From an uncultured Desulfobulbaceae bacterium (GTDB lineage Bacteria > Desulfobacterota > Desulfobulbia > Desulfobulbales > BM004), in the NCBI GenBank assembly GCA_947258675.1, contig CAMYJP010000165.1, positions 1 through 6,253 of the forward strand: a stretch of 6,253 nucleotides of DNA, read 5' to 3'. The position numbers and the translations under genes are program-made. The notes beneath the pieces were generated by a model. The model saw only the letters and a list, made by a program, of their open reading frames with translations, did no database searches and was not told the origin of the DNA. This document shows, piece by piece, positions 1 to 6,046 of this stretch. The stretch's first letter is position 1; the number at the start of each line of letters is the position of its first letter.

Positions 1-1515
1 CTGAATAGCAGCAGCATATACCAGCGGTTTCATTACCGAACCCATGGCCCTTTTGGCTGTGACTGCTCGATTGAAGAAATGGTTTTCAACACCACCAACC
101 AGGGCAAGAATTTTGCCTTTTTGCATGGTCAATATCGCCCCTTGGATTTCAGGATATTTTTCAATGTCCAGGATATATTCATTAGTTTCCGTGTTAACAT
201 CTCGCACACTAACAAAGACAATGTCACCAACCTGTAACTTGGAAAATAAAACAGGAAGATCAAAAATATCCGCTTCACTCCAGCGCTGTTCTTCCCATTT
301 CATGAGTGATGAGAGTAGTGGCATAAGCCCCTTTTCATCAATGCGTCCAGTCTTGTTAATGTGATCAAAAGCAATGGATACGGATGGTTCACCGGTATCA
401 TTTATATCCGTGATTCTGCCAAACAGAAAGGAACCTTTTTGGCTATCATGGGGGTTTTTACGAGATAAAGCTGCATACCTGCTCTGTATTTCATCCCGGT
501 CATAACCGGTGAGTCTGACATCCAACCTGGATAGCTCTTTGCGCAGCGAGTAATAGGCTTGGTCCTGAAGATCCTTGTCAACAGTAGTGATAATCCGAAT
601 GCCCGAGGTGGACACATTTTCAATTCCATGTTGAGCCAAAGCTTCTTCAACTTCTTCGGAATTAAGGGCCTTTTTCACCATATCCATTATGGAGTTTAAT
701 GGATATTTCATTTTTCCTTTTTTAAAAGAAATCTCCGTGTTCATCTGATCCATATACTGCTGGTCAGTAATGAAACCCAACTTCTGCATCTGATGTAGAA
801 CATAACCAGTTCGGTTTTTTGCCCTGATTCTTGTAACTTCTGAATCTTCCTCACTACCTTTTGTAAATGGGTTATAATAGTTGGGACGTTTCACACTGCC
901 GGCAATGAAAGCACATTCTAAAAGAGTGAGTTCAGAAACCGATTTGTCAAAATAATATCTGGCAGCTACTCCCAATCCATGCCCATTGCCGCTGACATAA
1001 AACTGATTAGCATAAAACTCCATTATCTTTTCTTTGGAATAATGGTATTCCAATTGCAATGCGAAGATCAGCTCTTTAAGTTTGGAGGATATTGATCTGT
1101 CCTTACGTTTGAAAAGGTTTTTAGCCGCTTGTTGAGTGATGGTACTGCCACCCTGGACAATTTTTCCGGCTTGGAGATTTGCCATTAAGGCCCGTATAAT
1201 CCCATTTACATCAATGCCGGAATGAGAAAAGAATTCGTTATCCTCTGAGGCTACAATTGCATTTATAAAATCAGATGGAATATTTCTGTAAGAAACATAT
1301 TGCCGGTGGGCTTTTTGGAAAAAAACACCGAGTTTGGACTGGCCATCCTGGTAAAAAACAGGGCTCTCCATAGCAAGTATATTTTCGATGTTATCCTGTT
1401 GAATCTCCTCGCCCGGGTTATAAATGATCAGCCAATAGTAAGTTGCAACACCTGCAAACGATAGCAGAACTGCTAAAGATACGCTGATATATAGTAGTTT
1501 CTTCAAAATAGACAT
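1..1515 (-). CDS. Class A penicillin-binding protein, PBP1A-like (bifunctional transglycosylase/transpeptidase), 3' end outside window
   Basis: This enzyme polymerises lipid II into glycan strands and cross-links them, anchored in the inner membrane and facing the periplasm. Reading the minus strand from ATG at 1515 gives 505 uninterrupted codons. A basic N-terminus is followed by one membrane segment (about residues 7-31). The glycosyltransferase (GT51) domain shows EDNEFFSHSGID with catalytic Glu91, GGSTITQQ (122-129), a K-x-x-E motif ending at Glu148, and EFYANQFYVSGNGHGLG (166-182). GIRIITTVDKDLQ (305-317) opens the linker. An OB-fold-like stretch (about 361-445) supports the PBP1A type. 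QGAILTMQKGKILALVGG (458-475) leads into the transpeptidase domain, with the acyl-serine motif SVMK at Ser493-Lys496. The SxN and KTG motifs must lie beyond the left edge, since the family is usually 700-850 residues. The ATG is the only start after the upstream in-frame stop, although no strong ribosome binding site precedes it. It is divergent to the lytic transglycosylase gene at 1735. The class is certain; the 1A subtype is likely. Confidence 0.95.
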   Translation of the reverse strand, partial: MSILKKLLYISVSLAVLLSFAGVATYYWLIIYNPGEEIQQDNIENILAMESPVFYQDGQSKLGVFFQKAHRQYVSYRNIPSDFINAIVASEDNEFFSHSGIDVNGIIRALMANLQAGKIVQGGSTITQQAAKNLFKRKDRSISSKLKELIFALQLEYHYSKEKIMEFYANQFYVSGNGHGLGVAARYYFDKSVSELTLLECAFIAGSVKRPNYYNPFTKGSEEDSEVTRIRAKNRTGYVLHQMQKLGFITDQQYMDQMNTEISFKKGKMKYPLNSIMDMVKKALNSEEVEEALAQHGIENVSTSGIRIITTVDKDLQDQAYYSLRKELSRLDVRLTGYDRDEIQSRYAALSRKNPHDSQKGSFLFGRITDINDTGEPSVSIAFDHINKTGRIDEKGLMPLLSSLMKWEEQRWSEADIFDLPVLFSKLQVGDIVFVSVRDVNTETNEYILDIEKYPEIQGAILTMQKGKILALVGGVENHFFNRAVTAKRAMGSVMKPLVYAAAIQ

Positions 1516-1734
1516 GGGATAGTTGGCTGATTTCTTATGATGGCTATTTTTCTATTAAGATTCTGTTCTGGAACGCCGATATAAAAGAATCGGGTTGTTT
1601 ATGTATAACTACTTATCTTTCCTTGTAGTTTCCATTTGTTCAAGTTTAGTCCTGCATTTTAAACTGTCAAATTTCATTTCTCCATGGTAAAAGCCTAATA
1701 TTTTATTGAGTAGACTTCAAGTAAGGGGATACCT
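1516..1734. promoter_or_regulatory. Divergent intergenic region between the PBP and lytic transglycosylase genes
   Basis: These 219 bp separate two divergently transcribed cell-wall genes and must carry promoters for both. The minus-strand candidate is listed separately. On the plus strand I see only weak candidates, such as TAATAT at 1696-1701 without a convincing -35 box, so the transglycosylase promoter is unassigned. A short dyad, CCGAT/ATCGG with an 8-nt loop (1577-1594 region), would lie in the PBP mRNA leader but is too weak to name. No RNA gene or riboswitch is recognisable. Confidence 0.5.
1643..1670 (-). promoter_or_regulatory. Candidate sigma70-type promoter for the PBP gene
   Basis: On the minus strand a perfect -35 hexamer TTGACA (1670-1665) is followed after 16 nt by TAAACT (1648-1643), a 4-of-6 match to TATAAT. 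Transcription would start near 1636, giving a leader of about 120 nt before the PBP start at 1515. The hexamers are seen directly; promoter activity is inferred. Confidence 0.4.
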
Positions 1735-1737
1735 GTG
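1723..1737 (+). promoter_or_regulatory. Ribosome binding site deciding a GTG start
   Basis: AAGGGG at 1723-1728 lies 6 nt before GTG at 1735. The in-frame ATG at 1756 (residue 8) has no comparable site upstream. Starting there would also drop Lys3, the positive charge expected at the head of a lipoprotein signal peptide. The GTG start is therefore preferred. Confidence 0.7.
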
Positions 1738-4113
1738 TGTAAAATAAATTCATTCATGCTCCACTTATGCATTTTGCTTTCGCTGTTCCTTCTCGCCGGA
1801 TGCGGTTCCAAAGGAAGGCAAGATTCCTCAAACACAGGTTTGTCAGCCAATCCATTGAGCGATTATATGTTTGTGGACATGATTCCCGTTGATTCGGAAC
1901 ATGCTGCAGTTCAAGACGATCTAATTGCTGATGAGATTGAAATGGAAGAGGTCCTCAGTGATGTGGAAGAAGTGCCACCTGAACCCGAAGAGACTGTGGA
2001 ACTCGAACTGCAAGAACTGGAAATACTTGGCAGTTGGGAAGAAGGAATGCCGGCGGTTGAAGATGAAGCAGTGGAAGTGGAGTATGATTTTCCGATCACC
2101 ATCAACAGGCAGGTTGAGTATTATTTAGATTTTTTTCAGAATAGAAATCGAGTAAATTTTGATCGTTGGTTAGCGCGCTCTGGAGCATATTTGCCCATGA
2201 TCAAGGAGAAGTTAAGAAAAGCTGGGCTTCCCCAAGATCTTGCCTATCTGGCAATGATTGAAAGTGGTTTCAGCCAGACCGCCCGTTCTAGAGCCAGGGC
2301 GGTTGGGCTTTGGCAATTTATCAGCGCAACAGGCCGCAGGTATGATCTCAAAATAAACACTTATATAGATGAGCGAAGAAATCCTGTCAAATCGACAGAT
2401 GCTGCAGTGGAGTATCTATCTGATCTTTACGAAGAATTTGATTCCTGGTATTTGGCGGTTGCAGGCTACAATGCAGGGGAAGGAAAAATTAGACGGGCAG
2501 TAAAAAAATATAAGACCAACAATTTCTGGGAATTAGCCCAGAGAAAGTACCTCAAGCTTGAAACCAAACGCTATGTGCCGAAATTAATAGCGGCAATTAT
2601 TGTTTCTAAAAACCCAGAAAAATATGGTTTTTCTCAGATAGAATATGCCCCTCCTCTAGCGTATGATGTATTTGAGACTACAAAATGGACCTCTTTGAAG
2701 TCAGTGGCATTGGCCTGTGGAACAGAGGTAGATGAATTGAGGAAGCTTAATCGAGAATTGCTGAAACCTTTTACACCTCCGAAAAATAATTCCTACCAAT
2801 TAAGAATACCTGTGGGCAAAAAAGCAGAAGTTAAACGGAATCTGCCCAGAGTGCATGCCGTTGTATCGACAAAGTATAAAACGCATGTAGTAAAGAAAGG
2901 GGAGTCGCTCAGTCGGGTGTGCAGAAAATACGGTTTGACTAAAACTATAGTATTAAAAGTCAACAATCTCCATTCTGCACGGTTGGAACCCGGCCAGAGA
3001 TTGAGAGTTCCCTATAGGACGACAGATTATGAACTTCTCCCGGAAGGTGCTGTAGCTCCACATTTTATGGCAAAAGGCAATGGAGATGAAAGCTTTATTT
3101 TACATAAGGTGCGGCCCGGTGAAACTGTTTCTGGAATAGCCTCGCGCTATAATGTTCCTGCCCATCTTATTGCTGGATGGAATGACCTCAGGGATATAAG
3201 TAGAATTCGAGCCGGTCAACAGCTTGCTCTATATGTCCTTGATTCCGGTTATAAATCGTCGCAACCAAATGCAAAACGAAGCAATTCGAAATTTATGGTG
3301 AAAATTGAAGACCTTAAAGGTGAGCTCGAAGAAGGAAGGGAAATGACATACTACACAGTCCGTCGAGGTGATTCTCTGTGGACAATTTCCAGACGACACA
3401 ACATTTCCATGGAAGAAATACGGATCTGGAATAATCTGGATGATAATAACATTTATCCTGGCAATAGCCTTTTATTAGTTGCCAATACCCATAATTATAA
3501 AGAAAACGAACTCCAACCTGAACCGGATACACCAACAGATGAAAAAAGAGTTTACTATAAGGTCCGCCGTGGTGACTCTTTATGGACAATAGCCAGGAAG
3601 TTCGATATCTCCGCAGAAAAAATAAGGAAGTTAAACAATTTAGATAATAATCTTATTCATCCGGGCAGCAAACTTCTTTTGGCTGACAACGCTCAAATGG
3701 AGGCTGAAAAAGTTTCTCATAGTAAACCGGTCACACCTTCTGACCCAAAAGGAGTTTACTATCGGGTTCGCCGTGGTGACTCTTTATGGACAATAGCCAG
3801 GAAGTTCAAAGTCTCTTCTGAAACAATAAGGAAGTTGAACAACTTAGACAATAATCTTATCCATCCTGGCACTAATCTCATGATTGCTAAACAAAAGGAA
3901 TTAGAGGCTACAAGGGATAGTGAGACTCGCACTGTTTCAGTTATGGAAAGTAAAGGCATTTATTATCGGGTGCGTGGCGGTGACTCCTTGTGGACAATTT
4001 CCAGAAAATTCAACCTTTCCATGAAAGAAATCAGAACACTAAACAATCTCAAAAATGATGTCATTTATCCAGGCAATCGTTTACTTGTCAAATCTTCAGA
4101 TCTTGATGCATAA
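1735..4113 (+). CDS. mltD: MltD-like membrane-bound lytic murein transglycosylase lipoprotein with six LysM domains
   Basis: The enzyme cleaves the MurNAc-GlcNAc glycosidic bond of peptidoglycan to form 1,6-anhydro-MurNAc ends, acting from the periplasmic side of the outer membrane. The signal peptide ends in a lipobox LLAGC with acylated Cys23; Gly at +2 gives no inner-membrane retention signal. Residues 29-124 are an acidic linker without Lys or Arg. The SLT domain spans about 130-300, with catalytic Glu176 in MIESGFS, GLWQF at 191-195 and AVAGYNAGEG at 241-250. A degenerate LysM-like module follows (about 314-362). Six LysM domains start near residues 381, 457, 539, 607, 675 and 743; the last four are near-identical in their opening motif YYxVRRGDSLWTI. 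E. coli MltD, as I recall it, has about 450 residues and two LysM domains, so this is a much enlarged version. LysM domains bind GlcNAc-containing glycan and should hold the enzyme on the wall. The gene stands alone on its strand; I see no clear terminator after the TAA. Confidence 0.93.
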   Translation: MCKINSFMLHLCILLSLFLLAGCGSKGRQDSSNTGLSANPLSDYMFVDMIPVDSEHAAVQDDLIADEIEMEEVLSDVEEVPPEPEETVELELQELEILGSWEEGMPAVEDEAVEVEYDFPITINRQVEYYLDFFQNRNRVNFDRWLARSGAYLPMIKEKLRKAGLPQDLAYLAMIESGFSQTARSRARAVGLWQFISATGRRYDLKINTYIDERRNPVKSTDAAVEYLSDLYEEFDSWYLAVAGYNAGEGKIRRAVKKYKTNNFWELAQRKYLKLETKRYVPKLIAAIIVSKNPEKYGFSQIEYAPPLAYDVFETTKWTSLKSVALACGTEVDELRKLNRELLKPFTPPKNNSYQLRIPVGKKAEVKRNLPRVHAVVSTKYKTHVVKKGESLSRVCRKYGLTKTIVLKVNNLHSARLEPGQRLRVPYRTTDYELLPEGAVAPHFMAKGNGDESFILHKVRPGETVSGIASRYNVPAHLIAGWNDLRDISRIRAGQQLALYVLDSGYKSSQPNAKRSNSKFMVKIEDLKGELEEGREMTYYTVRRGDSLWTISRRHNISMEEIRIWNNLDDNNIYPGNSLLLVANTHNYKENELQPEPDTPTDEKRVYYKVRRGDSLWTIARKFDISAEKIRKLNNLDNNLIHPGSKLLLADNAQMEAEKVSHSKPVTPSDPKGVYYRVRRGDSLWTIARKFKVSSETIRKLNNLDNNLIHPGTNLMIAKQKELEATRDSETRTVSVMESKGIYYRVRGGDSLWTISRKFNLSMKEIRTLNNLKNDVIYPGNRLLVKSSDLDA
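3349..4092 (+). repeat. Tandem LysM-coding repeats, 204-bp period, four copies
   Basis: Copies begin at 3349, 3553, 3757 and 3961, each exactly 204 bp (68 codons) apart; the last ends without its linker. Each holds a LysM domain of about 44 residues plus a linker of about 24. LysM parts are conserved (VRRGDSLWTIARKF, KLNNLDNNLIHPG), while linkers keep their length but differ in sequence. Copies 2 and 3 share a perfectly identical 39-nt run, 3565-3603 against 3769-3807, indicating recent duplication or gene conversion. Confidence 0.9.
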
Positions 4114-4436
4114 ATAGTATTCGAACAACAGGGCTGGAAAAACACTACATCCAACCAGACGAAATATCTCCTGCTGTTGAATGCAATAATTGCAGTTCAT
4201 ATCCGCCTTCTATCTATTATTTATTTTCAAAGTATCTCATACCGTTGTGATTACTAAATCGATTTAATCCGCTAATTCGGATAATTGAAAAACATGCATT
4301 CCTTTTAATTATCTCGTCCCAATTCCACCTTACCTCTCTTGAAAATCTTTATTTAGTCCTCTTTTATAATACAGTTTATTTATGGAATGCTTGATCCTTT
4401 ATGCGGTTAGTGTGTTTATTCTCTTTTAGGGTAAAA

Positions 4437-4456
4437 TACCCCGCTGCTTGCAGCGC
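4437..4456. repeat. REP-like hairpin 1 (degenerate)
   Basis: CGCTG (4442-4446) and CAGCG (4451-4455) form a 5-bp stem around the loop CTTG (4447-4450). It is preceded by TACCC as in hairpin 2, but the matching GGGGTA on the right arm is replaced by CACCT, so the outer stem is lost. The upstream GGGTA at 4429-4433 can instead pair with TACCC at 4437-4441 around AAA. Confidence 0.5.
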
Positions 4457-4497
4457 ACCTTGATGTCGTAGTAAGTAACACGTAGTGTGGACTTTTA

Positions 4498-4600
4498 CGA
4501 ATCCAGAATCCAGAAACCAGAATTCATAATGAAAACAGAAAAGAATGGGGACATGAAAGGTCTTTTCTTCTGAATACTGGCTCCTGGGTTCTGACTTCTG
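4498..4600. repeat. Imperfect inverted repeat, about 28-nt arms
   Basis: The left arm (4499-4526) is built from repeated CCAGAA units, and the right arm (4572-4600) carries the imperfect complement with repeated CTGG/TTCTG units, roughly four bases in five matching. Inside, AGAAAAGA (4537-4544) pairs perfectly with TCTTTTCT (4561-4568) around a 16-nt loop. The segment can therefore fold into one long interrupted hairpin. No reading frame of note lies within. Confidence 0.55.
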
Positions 4601-4601
4601 A

Positions 4602-4625
4602 TACCCCGTGGCTTGCCGCGGGGTA
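4602..4625. repeat. REP-like hairpin 2 (intact)
   Basis: TACCCCGTGG (4602-4611) pairs with CCGCGGGGTA (4616-4625), a 10-bp stem with one G-T wobble and the loop CTTG (4612-4615). No T-tract follows it (GTTCATTCTC), so a repeat unit is more likely than an intrinsic terminator. Confidence 0.65.
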
Positions 4626-4680
4626 GTTCATTCTCTTATAAGGGTTAAATATCCATAGCTCGAATTCTTATGCTTATATA

Positions 4681-4904
4681 ATGGGGGTATTCCTTTCAAA
4701 GGATTATCGTGGCATAGAATTCAGTGTCGCTTATGAAAGCAGTTTGAAATTCTTCATTCAATTATTAGCAGATCAGAATATTCAATATGATGATTAAATA
4801 TATAAGGGACATCCTCATGATATTGACGATATTGAAAAAAAAAGTATGATAGTCTTGATTTGTTAGCCAGCCAGAACTTCAAAGGAGGCTATTATAACTT
4901 ATAA
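4681..4904 (+). pseudogene. Possible decayed small reading frame (unrecognised)
   Basis: ATG at 4681 opens 38 codons with protein-like composition, ending at TAA 4795-4797. The same frame continues directly after that stop with IYKGHPHDIDDIEKK. A run of nine A (4835-4843) lies where a +1 shift would give YDSLDLLASQNFKGGYYNL, ending at TAA 4902-4904. One nonsense change and one homopolymer slip would thus restore about 73 codons. No ribosome binding site precedes the ATG and I recognise no family. It could equally be chance in AT-rich DNA. Confidence 0.2.
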
Positions 4905-4984
4905 TTACCGGCAGCTCTAGATTCTAGGGAATTTTATAAACTCGATTTATTAATAAGGCGATTTAATTTCTGGGTAAGAACTAA

Positions 4985-5977
4985 ATGTCAATTCGAACTG
5001 ACTATGAAAAGAAACAAAAAACGGTCCTTTCCTCTTATGCGTGTATATCTACAATAGGCCGCATAAGGCAGGAAGAGGAATGTGCAATCAGAACCCCATT
5101 TCAACGCGACCGAAATCGTATAGTTTACAGTAAGGCCTTTAGAAGACTGAAACATAAAACTCAGGTTTTTCTTTCCCCGATGGGGGATCACTACCGTACC
5201 CGTTTAACTCATACCCTGGAAGTTTCAGAGATTGCCCGGACACTTGCACGAGCTTTACGTTTGAATGAAGATATAGTGGAGGCAATTGCCCTTGGACATG
5301 ACCTTGGGGAACTGGTCCCTGGCGGATTCTCCCATTACAGCCAGACCCTGCGAGTGGTCGATGTTTTAGAAAATGGAGGTACAGGACTTAATCTGACGTA
5401 TGAAGTGCGGGATGGTCTCGCCAAACATTCTAAAGGGTATGGGGTCGTTATCCCATCCCAACAAAAGGATATGCCTGATACTGCGGAAGGGAGTGTTGTC
5501 CGTTACGCGGATATTATTGCCTATCTCAGCCATGATCTCGATGATGCTATTCACAGCAGTGTAATTAGAGAAGCAGATATCCCGTCAATATGCACCAAGA
5601 TTCTCGGCACCAGTCATGCAAAACGTATTATGTCCATGATCAAGGGAGTGTTGGCTGCTACACTACCGGAAGAAGATAAATTGATTTTTGGTATCGATCC
5701 CTTAGTGGGAGAGGCCATGCAGGAGTTGAGGAATTTTCAGTATCATAATGTATATCGTTCGCCCCAGGTACATAACCAATTTATGAAAGCCTCCAAAATC
5801 TTGCGAGAAATTTTCTATTATTGCTTGGAGCACAGGGAATTTCTGGAAAAGAAAATGGGATCATTTGCTGTGAGTACTTCATTGGAGCGTCGTGTAGGTG
5901 ATTTCATTGCAAGTATGACAGATAGATATGCATTGATGCTTTACAGGGAAATATTTGAACCTAAATCTATCGTATAA
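4985..5977 (+). CDS. dgt: dGTPase-family HD-domain protein (deoxyguanosinetriphosphate triphosphohydrolase-like), catalytic loop missing
   Basis: Family members hydrolyse dNTPs, classically dGTP, to the deoxynucleoside and triphosphate in the cytoplasm, helping to set nucleotide pools. The 330-residue product matches the family along its length: FQRDRNRIVYSKAFRRLKHK (39-58), RTRLTHTLEV (71-80), GHDLG (104-108), GLNLTYEVRDGLAKHSKG (134-151), RYADIIAYLSHDLDDA (173-188). The HD-type metal ligands are in place: His76, His105, Asp106 and probably Asp176. However, GHDLG runs straight into ELVPGGF (109-115). The family normally has HTPFGHxGE plus a few residues here, so about 13 residues (39 nt) are absent in frame, including the His and Glu reported as catalytic in E. 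coli Dgt. Residues 116-119 are also HYSQ rather than the more usual HNxQ. The start fits the family N-terminus; the ribosome binding site (GGGTAAG, 4972-4978) is weak. The symbol marks family only: the product may be inactive, regulatory, or reflect a sequence error. Confidence 0.88.
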   Translation: MSIRTDYEKKQKTVLSSYACISTIGRIRQEEECAIRTPFQRDRNRIVYSKAFRRLKHKTQVFLSPMGDHYRTRLTHTLEVSEIARTLARALRLNEDIVEAIALGHDLGELVPGGFSHYSQTLRVVDVLENGGTGLNLTYEVRDGLAKHSKGYGVVIPSQQKDMPDTAEGSVVRYADIIAYLSHDLDDAIHSSVIREADIPSICTKILGTSHAKRIMSMIKGVLAATLPEEDKLIFGIDPLVGEAMQELRNFQYHNVYRSPQVHNQFMKASKILREIFYYCLEHREFLEKKMGSFAVSTSLERRVGDFIASMTDRYALMLYREIFEPKSIV

Positions 5978-6046
5978 TTCTTCCCCGCCCCACTTATTAA
6001 AAGTTTTTTTCCTTTTGCCGAGCGCACTTATTTAAAGGATTTATTC
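5978..6046 (+). promoter_or_regulatory. Short spacer with ribosome binding site for the downstream gene
   Basis: AAAGGA at 6034-6039 lies 7 nt before ATG 6047 and is a good Shine-Dalgarno. The rest of the 69-bp spacer is pyrimidine- and T-rich (a run of seven T near 6004-6010), but no stem precedes it, so no terminator is called and read-through from the dGTPase-like gene is possible. Confidence 0.5.

Larger units (their letters stand above)
4414..4654. repeat. REP/BIME-like composite repeat: two CTTG-loop hairpins, flanking direct repeats, central inverted repeat
   Basis: A direct repeat of about 27-29 bp, GTTYATTCTCTT followed by AGGGT and a TAAAATACC-like end, occurs at 4414-4440 and 4626-4654. 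Just inside each copy lies a GC-rich hairpin with a CTTG loop, and between these lie inverted arms rich in CCAGAA / TTCTGG. This organisation resembles REP/BIME elements mobilised by REP-associated Y1 transposases (RAYT, IS200/IS605-like). No transposase is present here, so it would be a non-autonomous copy. The repeats are seen directly; membership of a family is inferred, because copy number elsewhere in the genome is unknown. Confidence 0.55.
4114..4984. other. Long intergenic region without an intact gene (871 bp)
   Basis: The region is AT-rich, with stops in all frames and no recognisable intact coding sequence or RNA gene. Its middle holds the REP-like composite (about 4414-4654) and its right part a possible decayed frame (4681-4904), both listed separately. 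Just after the transglycosylase gene, AACAACAGG (4124-4132) can pair imperfectly with CCTGCTGTT (4170-4178) around a small inner hairpin, but no T-tract follows, so I do not call a terminator. Other small dyads are TGCAAT/ATTGCA (4182-4194), the palindrome TAAATCGATTTA (4255-4266) and ATCCG/CGGAT (4267-4282). TATAAT at 4900-4905 is a possible -10 box for the gene at 4985, but its -35 box would be poor. Confidence 0.6.

Noticed and set aside
44..364. Plus-strand open frame of 106 codons
   Set aside because: It lies wholly antisense to the PBP gene, whose minus-strand frame carries all the GT51 and transpeptidase motifs; this frame shows no family features.
402..650. Minus-strand open frame of 82 codons
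   Set aside because: It is in a different frame from the PBP but inside it, and the PBP frame is uninterrupted here.
1911..2105. Serine-rich minus-strand frame
   Set aside because: It is a shadow of the Glu/Asp-rich linker of the transglycosylase: GAA/GAG codons read in reverse as Ser-type codons.
3314..3959. Minus-strand frames opposite the LysM repeats
   Set aside because: They are antisense to clear LysM domains, with no ribosome binding site or family resemblance.
4121..4181. Imperfect stem after the transglycosylase gene as a terminator
   Set aside because: The stem has a mismatch and a bulge, the loop is about 37 nt long, and no T-tract follows.
4602..4625. GC-rich hairpin as an intrinsic terminator
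   Set aside because: No run of T follows on either strand, it is almost 500 bp from the upstream gene, and a second CTTG-loop hairpin with the same flank points to a repeat unit.
4437..4625. Two hairpins as a CRISPR array
   Set aside because: There are only two unequal hairpin units about 165 bp apart, with no regular repeat-spacer pattern and no cas gene.
4881..4888. Strong Shine-Dalgarno-like AAAGGAGG
   Set aside because: No ATG, GTG or TTG lies at a workable distance with an open frame after it; the next gene begins about 100 bp downstream.
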